Below, in pieces: positions 23,021 through 35,280 of a stretch of 64,000 nt of DNA. The stretch spans positions 19,473,071 to 19,537,070 of the forward strand of contig OX388309.1 in assembly GCA_947579605.1 (NCBI GenBank). Reading direction: 5' to 3'. Position 1 is the first letter of the stretch. Each line of letters starts with the position of its first letter. Position numbers and translations under genes: made by a program. The DNA is from Athripsodes cinereus. Its lineage: Eukaryota > Arthropoda > Insecta > Trichoptera > Leptoceridae. The notes beneath the pieces were generated by a model, which did not search any database, was not told the DNA's origin, and saw only the letters and a program-made list of their open reading frames with translations.

Positions 23021-25548
23021 CATAATAATATTTCTCATAAATGGGGCAGCCAGTAAGCTTACAGATATGAAAACAAATCCATATAGCCTGAAATTATATC
23101 ATACTGTTAACTTTCACATTCAACACCGGGCTATAAAAAAATTCTTAGTACTTGTATGACGAATAAAAGCTTCACAAAAAGTCTTTTGAAAACAAAAATG
23201 TTTTAATTGAGAGTTGTATATTTATTTAATTTTGATAATCGATATTTCGTGCCATTATTAAATGAATAATGTTTATATAATAATTTACGGCGAGAAGGTT
23301 TTCATTTACTTACATAACTACAACATTGTACATATTCAGCTATTTAGTTTATATTTATCTTAAAGAAAATTTTAAAGAAAACAATGTTAAGAAACAAAAT
23401 AAACATCCCTTGATATTATTAAGGCTGATGAAAAATATAAAAGAAGATAGATGTTTAGAAAAAGAGATATTTTTTATCAAAATTAAATACGTAACACCCA
23501 CATTGAATCTTAATACTTTTCATCAATGTTTAATTTAAACGAAATATGACAAGCCGTTAATATAATTGAACGACGACGTCTCTCTACATAAAATTCCAAT
23601 ATAAATATTTTTTGTTCGTTTGCATGCATGTATAAGTATATGTCTTTGTTTGTGTCCCTCCTTTCATTCCGTTCCTAGCCTAAATGTTTCTAATCTAATA
23701 CATAGGTGGCAACAGACTTCGCCTTCTTATATCGTAGAGTCAAGTGCACAGGATTACAGTCATCCCTTATCAGTAGACATTTTAGAAGGTGGTTATTATC
23801 CTAATTTTTGCCGCTACTGACTTAATAATATAATATTACAAACAATATAAAATTGATTTAAAGGAGTAATATTATATAAAATAAATAATAATATTACACG
23901 TAGAAAGAAAGAAAAGTTTATGGCATCAAATCTTTGAAGTTTTTGTCAATGAGACATAATATATTTTACAACATTAAATTTTGTTTTCGAAAATGAAATT
24001 CCATCAGGTCAGCAAATATCTTTAAATATTATATCAAATTATTAATGAATTCTGATTTAATTTCTACCAGAATATTAGTGTTTGATTTCGTAGTAAATTT
24101 CATTTTTAGCATTATTATAAAATAAGTTTTAAATTAAAGATTAACAGATAAATTCTAATGCCCCATTAAAGCTTCAATAAATTAACTGCCAACATCAAAA
24201 GCTATTAAAAGTGTATTGAATGAGTAGATACTACTATAAATTAACAAGACAAATTTACAATTCAACTATAAATTTAGTACTTTGCTATAATTTATAATAA
24301 GTTTATTGTGTTATGTTAGTCCTTAATAGAAAGTAAATTTGAGTCAATTAATTGTAACAAAGCTTTGCACTCTATGATTTTATTTAGGCACAACTTGTAA
24401 AACTCCATAATTTTAACGTTACTTCCAAATATCTGAGAAGAACACATAACATTTATTGTGAGAATTAAGTACGCAGGTTTTTTTATTGTTAAATGTGAAA
24501 GTATAATGCTGGATATAAAATCCTTTTTTTGATAAAATATAAACGTATTGTAAAGCCGAAATGGGTTTTCTCTTAATAATACAAGGTATTTTTTAAAGAT
24601 CATTTGGTTCAGTTACCCTTGGGAATTTACTTTAAAACCCAACCTTATTTCAGTTGTTTACATTTAAACTCATGCCACTGTACATAGGTGTGTGGTGTGT
24701 ATCTGTACTATGTATTTAGTGTTACTTCAATTTATTGTTGTATGAATGTTCAAATTTTCTTAAGAATATATTTCAACAGATTGTTAAATGTTATAACAAA
24801 CATCTTTTGCAAACTTTGATATTGACGAAACAAATTTATAATTCATACCACAGCTATGTGATCCTTTTTTACTTCATTTTTTTAAGATGTGCGAAGTTTT
24901 TATTAAGATTTCGAATAATACATGGCGAATTTTCGCCTTGTTTTATGCAATCGCTTGAGCATTTTTGGTAACAAAACGTTTTTAACCATTTCTTAATAAT
25001 ACTCTAAAAATCACTCGATTACATGTACATATAAAATAAGGAATAAGGAAAGACTAAAGAAGAAACTACAACTTTAAAAAAATATGCTTTTGAAAATTGA
25101 TTTCAAATGACTAACAACTTTATGAATTTTTCAGAAAAGTGAATATTCGTTTAAAAGACTATCATAAGATAAGTCGTATTAAAAAAAAAAATAGTATTTT
25201 AATGAAATATCTATTCATTTGTTATATTTCTAAAACTTCTCATATTATTCAACTTTTTAACATGATTCGAAACTCTGAAAGAAAAAACAAAACACTTTTT
25301 CATAAGCACGTTAAAAATTTGATCTTAATATGTATGGATGGAATCTCTCCGCTTACTAAACAAGATATGAATATCGAATGATGACATTATATTATCAAAG
25401 ATGATCAATTCAACTCATTTATCACGTTAATACATTCATCTTTCCGTATTGATAGCGTAGCTGTACGATGAGATTTATCTCAACAGGTTTCCCCATTATC
25501 CATCGGTTTTCAATTTTCCGATGACAGCTTCGTCTTGAATATCCAATA

Positions 25549-25559
25549 GGGGGGGGGGG
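25549..25559. repeat. run of 11 G
   Basis: A homopolymeric G tract in AT-rich DNA, flanked by AATA and AGTTATT. It is the only G/C homopolymer of this length I noticed in the window. Confidence 0.9.
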
Positions 25560-25854
25560 AGTTATTTTCTTATTGACGTCATAAATACCCATATTATAAA
25601 TTCATGAAACGTATTAAGTATAGTATGGGAAACACTGAATACAATCAAGAAATATTGTCTTCCGTGAAATGTAAAGCTCGTTTCTTTTACGCAAACATTT
25701 AACCTTAATGAAATTATAATAATAGAAATAATCACTAAAAATATATTTCACAGGAATTATGTTAAGTAGAAAGCGTATCAAAAATTTTCCTTCTTTCATG
25801 AAAATATATTTTTTTGTAGAAGTTATTATAATAAATCAATAACTATCTGCACAA

Positions 25855-26000
25855 ACTAACATACTAACTCATTTGCCGACTTGCTCACTGTCATTCGTAT
25901 TTCATGCTTAGATGGTCTGACTGGACGCTCTTGCTGATTCAATCTGTGGCTCACTAACTGATTTATTTTTTGAACTTACTTTCTGACTTAGACATTAAAT
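25855..26000. repeat. degenerate ACT/CTG-type tandem patch
   Basis: Repeated variants of CTNACTC, GCTCACTG, CTGACTGG, GCTGATTC, CTCACTAACTGA, CTTACTTTCTGACTTAG suggest a decayed short-period minisatellite. The period is not constant. Confidence 0.4.
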
Positions 26001-26129
26001 CATCCACTGTCTAATTGTTTTAACTAATTATTTCTTTTTATTATAGTCTGACAGGAAAAGTCTATTGTTTTTCTGCCACAACACAGCCTTATGGCAAGGC
26101 ACATTTAAATGTTTTTGCTTATATTATTA

Positions 26130-26455
26130 TCACCGTCCCAGAACAGAGCAATCTAGTGGGACTGTGTAATTTCCCTGTCTTGCGTGAATCCATTAACGAC
26201 GTACACGGTCAGACGGGCCAGGGGTGGCCTGATATGGGATCCTATTTTTACAAAGACTAACATACCTAATTTATCCATTTTTTGGTCCCTGTGAGGGCTG
26301 CCCCTGGCTCGCTCATCTGAGATCCCTACAGGGAGACCATGATGAGTTTGATAAGAAGAAAGACTGATAAGACCATATATGTGATGTCCATAATGATTTA
26401 TAATAAATTGTGAAAATTTTAAGAAGGGAAATAAAAAACTTTTCATTTCATTTCA
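26130..26455 (+). mobile_element. unclassified retroposon-like block with ATTTC tail
   Basis: A block more GC-balanced than its surroundings (GACGGGCCAGGGGTGGCCTG, GTGAGGGCTGCCCCTGGCTC, ATCCCTACAGGGAGACC) that grades into GGGAAATAAAAAACTTTTC and three ATTTC pentamers at its right end. A pentamer tail after such a block is typical of a LINE or SINE 3' end. No reverse-transcriptase residues or tRNA boxes are visible, and I see no second copy in the window. The minus frame at 26153-26446 is antisense to this reading. Confidence 0.45.
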
Positions 26456-27934
26456 TATATTGTATGTAATTGTGATCAACATTATTTCAATAAATTAAAA
26501 TTATTTTTATTTCTTAACCAAAGGTAAAATCTTTCCTTCTAGATAAAAATCTTGTAACCTAGAAGGAAATTATAATAAGATAAATAAGTTATTAATTTTT
26601 TTAAATGTATTAATTTTAGAAACCATATCTAAGACTTATTTTTACCTGAATTTTTTTTATTTTTTTGACTTGTGGGAAGATTAAAGGATTAATTTATTTT
26701 TCTTTTCTCAGAAAATTTTCAATGTAATATAAATAATTAATCCACAAAGTATTTAACAGGTTTCTCTTATATTTTAATTAATTTCAAGTTTTCTTTGATC
26801 CCATTGAAATTTCAATTCCGAGAAAAACAAAGTCTATTGTTAAATTATTTAGACTAAGTTGGTTAGATGAACACTTGTGACAGACCACAGACATAACCTT
26901 GGTCCTTGCTGATAAAACACAGCAACTGATAGGTGTCTGTTATTAATCACTACAAACCTTTTACTATGTTTGTATTCTAGGAAGTATGTCCAACCCTTAT
27001 AGGTTTGTTTGGGTCAGAAAACAAAATAGCAATAGAATATTCACTATTTAGTTGAAATTTGTCATTGTGAATGATAACAATGTAGGGACAATTTTAAATC
27101 TCTTGGTATATTAATCTTTTTTCATGTACTATCAATAAATATAAGGCATAGAATAAATTGCGATAGAACGCCAATTTTTTTCGAAGAAGAACTTGTTCGA
27201 TACTTACGGCACAGGCTGAGAGCCCGACATAGCCAAAGCGAGTGAAGGTATATTGTATATGTATCCTCCGGGTTATAAAAAAAGATAAATATTTTATTCA
27301 CACAGTGTTGTCACTGGCTGCCCAAACTGTAGATGTGGCATCATGGAACAGATAAATACCTTAAAAAATAACCACTTTGTAACAGAAGTATAAGAAGTAA
27401 AATAAATCAATAGCTTAAGGCATAGAACGGTAAAGTTAGCTCAATTGTTATATAAATTCGAGGTAATATTGGAAAACCTCAAATATTTCCATGCTGTCTA
27501 TTTGATTACTGAAATTTACAGTTCGCTTAGTAAATTGCTAATGAGTTCTTGCATTACAAGTTGAAACGAATACATCTTCACCGCTGTAAATGCTCTTACA
27601 ATACATCATAATAACCTTATCTACTTCCTTTGTTATACCGGATACATATATCAAGCTGAAACAGCTGATAGTCATCACAATACTCGGTATTTGTGTTTGG
27701 AAACTTGCATTTCACTTCTTTAGTCTTCATTAAGGTCAATATTATTTAGGTGTATCTGAATACTTACTACTTATGATTGTGGTATTACTTAGGTACAATC
27801 ATAAGAAATTTACTGTGCGTGGGCTTATTTGAAAATGTTATTATTACTGTATTGTATTTGTATACCTCGGATAACATACCGTGGATTCATTAGTAAAAAT
27901 ATGCATCTAACTTTTTCTGGAAGTTTTTACATTT
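26456..27934. other. AT-rich DNA with small scraps
   Basis: No supported gene. A hairpin lies at 26532-26569 (TTTCCTTCTAG/CTAGAAGGAAA), another at 27770-27805 (CTTATGATTGT/ACAATCATAAG), and a family V scrap at about 27310-27345 (CACTGGCTGCCCAAACTG). Confidence 0.5.
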
Positions 27935-28042
27935 AGCGATGAGGTTTGCTACCCATCCTGAATATATAACTTTTATTGAACCGAAAAGGATAACTTCCAT
28001 ATTTATTAAATGCAATTAGTCCATTGGTTACCTACCTTCTGA
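27935..28042 (+). mobile_element. SINE-like family V fragment
   Basis: Plus-strand ATTTAGCGATGAGGTTTGCT, ACCCATCCTGAAT, CGAAAAGGATAACTTCCATA and GCAATTAGTCCATTGGTTAC align in order with the 37391 copy. A second short fragment (CATCTTAAATTCAATAATGA, GTTTGCCACCCATGG) lies at about 28226-28262. Confidence 0.6.
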
Positions 28043-30410
28043 GAAATTCCATGATTGTATCTACATATGTATGTATATAATACATTTTTTTTAATGTTTT
28101 TTACAAAAAATCATGCTTGGAAGTGAATATTGTTCTTATTTAAATATAACGTTCAGATGATTATGAGAACAAACCCTTATGAGTATGAAATTAAGAATTA
28201 CAGCTGATCGAAAAATAAAGACAATTTACATCTTAAATTCAATAATGACGTTTGCCACCCATGGTAAATGTTTTGTTCACACAGAGGGACTGAATTATTA
28301 AAATTATTTAACTTTAATCATATACTTAGTGAAAAAAAGTTTTTTTTTGTCATAATTAAAAATGAGATGCTTGAATCAAAAAAGGAAAAATATACTCACT
28401 TCAAAAATAAAAAGCTCTACTAGTGAGTACTTGAGCCACCTACCTGTGACTCACTTGTAAAAGTTTCTGTATTTCTGATTTTATAATAGAGGCGTTGAAA
28501 ATGAAGTACATGGAAACAGAGCCGGAAAGCCAACTTCATTACCTTTCCACTCACCTTGTTTACGTCGCGGCGTGATAATATGCTGAAATTTTAAAAGCTT
28601 TCCGGCATCAATGAACGCGTTAAGCGTTCCGCCAAAGTACGAACATCTAAAAGAAAAAGTATGAACTAGAAAATCTATTAGAAAATTTCAAATATTTCAA
28701 GTATACATAAATTATTGGAATATTATATTATTATTATTATTATTTATTATTATTATTGGATCATTTATATTGCGCCATTTTCATGATTCAAATCATCTCA
28801 ATATATCTTTCAAATATTATCACATCTTTGTATTAAACTTTGTTTATGTTGTATTCTTTGTGTTTATATGTATATGATGTGCCTGTTGGTGTTTGATTGT
28901 TTTCAATAAATAAATAAATTGATAGTAGTTGATACCTACAAATATGTCAAGTTTTTCTCCCAAACATTCTCAAGTATTTTATACAAGTATGTCATTTTTT
29001 GCTTCCAAACATTCACTAAATTTATATTATAGTGTATGATATATAAGTATATTTACAAATATTGGTGTGATCGAATACATTAATCCCTTAGTCAGTTATA
29101 CTTATTGTACTGCATTAAATTCTTTTTACTCTATTATGAACGAATAAACACGGAAAGAAAATCTACACGTCTTATACCTGTAAACTCTTCAACTCTTTTT
29201 CACATATTACAATGTTTCGTAATGTTCCAAGTTATTGATTTGATGATTATTCAAATGGAAAACATTCTTAAAAACTTCAAAGTATTTTCCTTAAACTCCT
29301 CATTAGTAATTTTATCTGCAAATGAAAATAACATAACGTATCTGCTGGTCATTCTGGTCATTGTTTCCAATCGATGTGCACAATATATACATAGCAAGGA
29401 AAGTATTTCAGAGAACGTTTATTTTGATTCGGAACGAACGTGATAATTTTGATTCGGAACATCTATCTATAAAACCATATTTTCCGTTCCGTTACAGAAA
29501 TTAAAATATATATAAAAAAAAGTTTTATTCACAACAATATTTTTTTCATCGAAAAGTTTTCATATAGAAAGAATATCTCATCAGAATAGATAATAAAGAA
29601 GTAGTAACATAATATAAAGAATGTGAAGAGCGGAAAGAGCAGCACATGTTAAATAAACTTGGTGTCACAAAGCTTATACATAACATTATGTTCTCACAAG
29701 ATCAGAAAACTTTTTCAATGATTTCTCATGGAATGTTTCTTTTGCGTTCGTTGTCAACCATTAAGTATTATTCTTATACGACATGACAATATTTGAATTG
29801 AATAAAATGTTACTACAGCTGGTTGATATTTGAATTTCAAATACTAAAGATACTTATTTTAAACATTATGATTCTTCTATCGTATTATGATTTTCTTATA
29901 GAAAGCATTAAAAGATCTCTTATCCAACTTTTTTATATGTTTATCCAGTCACGGATCTCTAAAAAGTAGGAAAGCGAATGGACAAATTACATGCGATAAA
30001 CACGCAAGTTACTTTGCTGTGCTGATGAAAACTCGAAAAGTATCAAGGCACCAATTATTTTTACCTTCTTATTTTATATTTTTATAAATATATAAATGAG
30101 TAAATAGTTCTCTGTAAATAGTCGTCAGATCTTCAATTCAGCAATGAGATGTAAACTCATCTCTAGAGATATGTAGTGATGGTATAGATAGATGGATAAA
30201 TAATTAAAACTCTCATATTGATTCTAAAAATTATAAGGTCTAAGTAGGTATCTCTATAATGTATTAACTTTTATTTGCAAAGCAGCATGTAGAGATTTGT
30301 ATCGCATGAATATTTTCAAACAAATTTAATCAAAATCGTAAGTATTAATTAAATTCAAGACAGAAAATAAAATTTAATAAATTGAACATATTCCCAAACA
30401 TGTATTTCAG
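28043..30410. other. AT-rich DNA with microsatellite and LINE-like tail
   Basis: No supported gene. A GCCGGAAAGC/GCTTTCCGGC inverted repeat flanks about 28521-28606; a (TTA)n microsatellite lies at 28728-28757; an AATA-type tail ends at about 28920 and may be another LINE 3' end. The frame at 29105-29443 (112 residues) is hydrophobic and unrecognised; the string TTTTGATTCGGAAC is duplicated around 29420-29460. Confidence 0.45.
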
Positions 30411-30515
30411 TTTCCCCGAAGATGCATACAAGCACAGTCGAAAACGTTCTGTTGCTTTTAATCTGACGAAGTGGGAACCAAACAGTGTTTTTTCAATGAA
30501 AACGAATTAAACACC
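30411..30515 (+). mobile_element. diverged hammerhead-like repeat module
   Basis: The plus strand reads CCCCGAAGATGCATACAAGC, ACAGTCGAAAACGTTCTGTT, then GAAGTGGGAACCAAACAGTG, matching in order the 9631-9725 (minus) and 57923-58000 modules. The catalytic-core start is CCGAAGA instead of CTGAAGA and the hairpin arms no longer pair well, so this copy would be inactive even if the family is a ribozyme. Confidence 0.55.
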
Positions 30516-30723
30516 TTTAAGAAGTGACATTCGGCCTATTCTTTAGTTACCAACCTGACGCTTTTACACTTTCATATAGCAACATAAGATTATAACTAAA
30601 CTTATTCGATTTACGAAAACTCGATCTTCCATAGAGGAGGAAAGTTTATCGTTGTCACTTGTTATTTGTCTTTTTATAGAGCCTAGTGAGAGTCAATAAT
30701 AACGCCTAGGTTTGACCTACTTT

Positions 30724-30958
30724 CATAACATAACATGTATAGACAATTCACACAGACCGAGTTAGTCCCAAATTAAAATATGAATCTGGTATTTTGGGTA
30801 CTAACACGACAATGAACATAATATACAATGCACTGAACATATATTCCCAGACCCAGGACATTTTGGAAAAGGTCATCCTTAATTTTGCCCTAGCCGGGAA
30901 TCAAACCCGGGACCTCGTGACTCAAGGGCAAGTACGTAAGCCTCCGCGCCACACCAGT
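30724..30958 (-). mobile_element. tRNA-derived SINE (family B)
   Basis: Minus-strand SINE with a clear tRNA-like head: GAGTCACGAGGTCCCGGGTT then TGATTCCCGGC, with B box GGTTTGATTCC (reverse complement at 30897-30907). The body contains GTCCTGGGTCTGGGAATAT and TAGTACCCAAAATACCAG, and the tail is (ATGTT)n-like (reverse complement of CATAACATAACATG at 30724-30737). It matches 59640-59873 on the plus strand. The frame 30794-31027 overlies it and is not a gene. Confidence 0.85.
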
Positions 30959-32826
30959 CGTATAGGAAAGATATTTCAATATTTCATGATATTCTGTTTT
31001 TATATTTGTTCTTCTCTTAATAAATGAAAAAAAATGTTTTGTTTTTTTTTCATTTCTTGATCTTAATTACATTTTTGTCTCACCACCATAAAAGCACCAC
31101 AATATCTAATTGGATTCGAAAAACGTTTTCACGATTATATTTCGTATAAAAAATATCACCTTCACTTCCATTCAATATAAACAATAATCCTTAATTTCTT
31201 TTAGATATAATAACTTGTACTATAGTTTTTCTCGTTTATCTTCTATAATATTTTGTTATTTAGTGCAACGTAACTACTAATTTTATTTCACATTTTATTT
31301 TTGTATTGTTTGTCAAATTGTTTTTATTTGTTATATATTTAACACATAAAAGGCTCAAGCCACGTATAAGTGCTGAATAAATAAATAAATAATCCAATAA
31401 AATGATATCCATTTATTATTACAAATGAGACGTGAAATAACTTGTCATAGGTGTTTTTAATATAAAATGTCAAAAAAGTATTAATTTTTAGTTTTACATA
31501 ATTAGGTAAGCTTATAGGCTTTAAAGGTTGATTTTTTGTGTATATATTGATTATGTATACCTTCAAATATTATTTTTGTTATTTCTCTTTTGATTTATGT
31601 TAACCCTATCACAGGTATGACCAATTAGATTATTTTATTTTAAATGCACGGTGTTTGACGAAGTAAATTGATTAAGTAGTATTGCAGCTATGTAAAAATT
31701 CTCTCCATTTTTCATTTAAAAAAGTTTTAATATAAATATAGAAGTGAAATAAAGGAATTAATGAAATTTTGCGAATTTCAAATTGCATTTTATTTTTATA
31801 AATAATTTATTATTCGTTCACCGTGATTTTTTGTTTTCTACTGATATAATATTATGATACACTCGGCTACCGGTGACTTCTCCTATTATGACGTTTTCAA
31901 TACTCGATCTGACAAAACTTTCATAATTTCAAAAATTCTGGTTGGTTTTTAATTCCACCAGTCTCATTGTATAATAAAATAATACTCCATTTATATAATT
32001 ATATATTATTGAATCTACCTACTCCTTAAATGGCGTTTTATTTCAAAATAAAAGTGGAATATACGTATGGCATTTACTTAGTACCAAAACCTTCTTCTCC
32101 TTTTTCTAATAAATTGTGTCGGGGATCTACTTTACTTTTGACGTACTTCCATCAGACATCTCCATCTATTGTTGTTTCCGGGACTTCTCGAAACTCTACT
32201 CCAAATCTTTCAATGCATTTCTCCTTGCCAGCTTTTTGGTGCGGCTAACTTACTTAATATTAATCCAATCACAAATAGCAATACTTTATGAGATCAATTT
32301 AATTAACAATAAAATAAATTAATGATACCTTCAAATGATTCATAACATAGTCCCAATATTTTGACTTCAATTCTTGTATTTCCAAAAACTTGTGCAATGT
32401 CAATAAACAAGTTTCTAATTAAACAACGGATCGGTTATAAACGGTAGGATACACAGTATTTGAAAGTCAATTAAAGTGTATTTTGAAAATTGTTACAATT
32501 TCCCACTGAATATAGACGTATAACATTAACATATCAAAAGAGCCTGAATTGTTGTTCAGCAAATAATGAAGTAGACTTGTTGTCAAAAGTCATATTATCA
32601 AATAAATTAGAAAACGAATACCAAGTGGAAAATTGAGAAATAATCTCATCAATGCTACGTGGGAAGTGCTCAATCTTCTGTAGGTAAGACGTGGATTAAA
32701 TTAAAATCTTATTCTCAGAAAATTATACTCTGCTTTCACATTATAACTTTTTATCTCGTAAAATTATATTCTACTTTTTTTCATTTGATTAAAAATGTAT
32801 CCAAATTTTACTATACGTATAAGATT
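30959..32826. other. AT-rich DNA, one LINE-like tail
   Basis: No supported gene. At about 31350-31392 the string AGGCTCAAGCCACGTATAAG is followed by AATA repeats, resembling the LINE 3' end at 22960-23015 (plus strand). The frames at 31339-32322 are unrecognised. Confidence 0.45.
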
Positions 32827-33000
32827 GAGTTCGTCGGTAGCCTGGAGGTAGAGTCTCGGCCTCGTGAACATGGGGTCGATGGTTCGATACCAGGTGCCGG
32901 CAAACTCCCCTTTCACGACACAAGCTTTTAGTAGCTTACTGTGAAAGGTGTATAAGTTTGTATTTGGGTTTATAACAAACAAAACCCAGATATATCTTTT

Positions 33001-33080
<80 letters not shown>
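32827..33080 (+). mobile_element. full-length tRNA-derived SINE (family A) with 76-A tail
   Basis: Starts near GAGTTCGTCGGTAGCCTGGA. A-box-like TAGCCTGGAGG is at 32838-32848 and a perfect B box GGTTCGATACC at 32881-32891, a normal RNA polymerase III promoter spacing. The body has CTCCCCTTTCACGACACAAG, AGTAGCTTACTGTGAAAGG and the hairpin GGGTTTATAACAAACAAAACCC, then ATATCTTTTTTAT. The tail is an uninterrupted run of 76 A (33005-33080). AAGAT occurs just before the head and at the end of the tail, a possible short target duplication. Poly-lysine frames over the tail are artefacts. Confidence 0.9.
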
Positions 33081-33082
<2 letters not shown>

Positions 33083-34704
33083 TACTCAAAAATTTACGGC
33101 AAACATTGGGGAACCTATTGCTTGCCGAGAAATCCGCGAAACTATTAATATAGGTTTTTCGTCATCAATATAGATTATAGACTATAATATATTTTGCATA
33201 CAACAAATTCATAGGCGATAAGTATGAAGAATTATCTTATTGAAATATTCAATGAATTATAAAAAAAATATTTTATACCCAAATTAATATGAGAGAAATA
33301 TAAAATACCGAATTAAAAGCTTATTCACATTTTCTTCATAAAAGTTTTTTTTTTCGGTAAAAATACAATCCGTGTTTTTATTAGTTCCAGGAATAGGGCT
33401 GCTAAGAATATACTGAAATACACAATAGAAGTAAACGCTTAATAATTACTAAGAGAATTTTAACAAAAAATATAATTCAACACAATATAATTTCATTGTG
33501 ATATGGTGTTTTGTATTCATTGGCTTATTGAAGCCGCATTCGCCTATTCTTCTTATTCTATTAGTGCCGTATTAGGCCCCCTCCAACGTTGACGATCACT
33601 CTGGAAAATGCCTCTCTGTCCCACGCTGTGCAGGCTCGCCTACAAAATTTTATTTTTTATTTTTCAAAACTAAAAACAACTAAAACGATCAGGTTATTAT
33701 TCATCTCAAGGGGCTTACACAAAAACAACTTTCGTCATTATATAAAATAACTTTTATACCTCCTAATTATCATCCTATAGGCACGCGTCGATTCACAAAT
33801 TTATGTACTTTGTGGGTTCAAAATATTACAAATACGTGTCGCAGAATTAATTCGATAATTTACAATGAAAAGGAATTAAAAACTTGGCAAGTGTGCCTTG
33901 TAAGTACTTAAAAATGTTTTTATTCATTATTAAATGAAAAATAGTCCCTACAGTAACCCTAGCATTACCTACATATAGATAACTCTCATAATAATATTCA
34001 TTCGTTCATAAGGGGAAACACGCGCAATATGACAAAAAGGAAAGTGATTTACATTTCACATCACGGAATGAATTGAAATATTGTAATTCAGCTTGTGTAC
34101 AAAAATGGAATTGTCTTAGCCGTTTCTTACGTTAAGTTTAACACGTGAATTTTATAATAATAAATATATAATGATAATAAAAAGATTGGATTTTTTCTGT
34201 TTGTCCCATTGCTTGTCTTTTGAAGTGTTGGGTTATATAATATAAACGAAGTTAAGCTGTTTAGCTGTATGTGAGTAAGCAGATAATTTTATTGTATACC
34301 TAGTAAACATAAAGGGGTCTTACGTGAACATTTCTCTTCAAGGAATTTGTATATTTATTAACATGTCTAAAATATCAAACCGAAATTCGTGAAGGCTTTC
34401 TTCTCAGTTTAAGGTACTACTAAAAAACTTTATAGTTAAAATAATTGACACAAAAATTCATCCTTATACCTTAAATATTTTGCTACATTTTTACCAAGTT
34501 GTTTACGTATTGCAATTGATTTAATAGACAACGTTTATTTATTTAGCTTTTGCAATGTTTATTTTTCTAGACATTATAAAAAGGTTCTGTATCTTATAGA
34601 AATAAGTGGAAGTTATAAATATTCAAAAATACAAACCGTGTCAAATTTTGAGAAAAATATTTAATATATTCTTTTTCACCTTTAAAATTGGGCACTATAT
34701 GAGA
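33081..34704. other. AT-rich DNA with a possible LINE relic
   Basis: No supported gene. At about 33550-33640 the minus strand reads HSVGQRGIF-type and, in another frame, AWDREAFSRVIVNVGGG, resembling the last residues of a LINE polyprotein (DR..W/F..V) before its 3' end near AAGAAGAATA. This is a weak call. Confidence 0.4.
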
Positions 34705-35280
34705 TGGTAGGCCCCACTGTTGTCAAATGTGAGATTTCATAGGAAAAGTAATATTCACAAAATTGTTGCCATATGTAGAATTATTTTTTGGTCACCACGT
34801 TTAATTATTTTTGAGCACCAAGTTTTTCGACACACCAGCAAAGTTAACATTCGAGTTAGATTTTATTTTTGCTGGTTTTATTTTATTTTTGCCGGCAAAA
34901 ATAAAATAAAACCAGCAAAAATAAAATCTATCTCGAATACAAAGTTTAAGAAATTTGTATTCGAGTTAGATTTTATTTTTGCCGGTTTCATTTTATTATT
35001 GCCGGCAAAAATAAAATAAGCAAAAATAAAATAAAACCGGCAAAATTAAAATCTAATTCGAATACAAATTTCCTAAAGTTTATATTCGAGGTAGATTTTA
35101 TTTTTGCCTAAAATCTACTTCAAATACAAATTTCCTTAAGTTTATATTCGAATAAGATTTTATTTTTGCAAATAAAAAAAAAGAAATATTTCGCCAAAAA
35201 ATCCAAATAATATTATTGTAGCAACAATTTTCCTCCATAGAAAACTATATTTGACAGATATCTGACATTGGGGCCTACCA
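34705..35280. mobile_element. 576-bp MITE with nested internal palindromes
   Basis: Terminal inverted repeats begin TGGTAGGCCCCA (34705-34716) and end TGGGGCCTACCA (35269-35280), and continue imperfectly for about 60 bases (TGTCAAAT, TTTC-TAGG-AAA, ATTGTTGC on both sides). The interior is a series of inverted units built from ATTCGAGTTAGATTTTATTT, TTGCYGGTTTTATTTTA and their complements. The first palindrome is centred on GCCGGC at about 34891-34896 and a second near 35000; a third is partial. No coding capacity; the frame at 34720-35019 merely reads through the palindromes. No clear target duplication. Superfamily unknown. Confidence 0.75.

Larger units (their letters stand above)
23021..26129. 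other. AT-rich DNA, mostly featureless
   Basis: No supported gene. A family V scrap (GGGGCAGCCAGTAAGC) lies at about 23043-23060. Frames at 23326, 24316, 24735, 25139 and 25614 are K/I/F/N-rich and unrecognised. An 11-G run (25549-25559) and a degenerate tandem patch (25855-26000) are listed separately. Confidence 0.5.

Noticed and set aside
29105..29443. 112-codon plus-strand frame as a gene
   Set aside because: I/L/F/N-rich composition, no motif, no splice or promoter signals; expected by chance in 64 kb of AT-rich DNA.
32827..32900. Functional tRNA gene in the head of family A SINE
   Set aside because: A and B boxes are present but the cloverleaf is not complete, and three copies share the same non-tRNA body.
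32948..33148. Plus-strand frame with a long poly-lysine run (and similar poly-K/poly-F frames at 45823-46270 and 60416-60649)
   Set aside because: These are translations of SINE or retroposon poly-A tails, not proteins.
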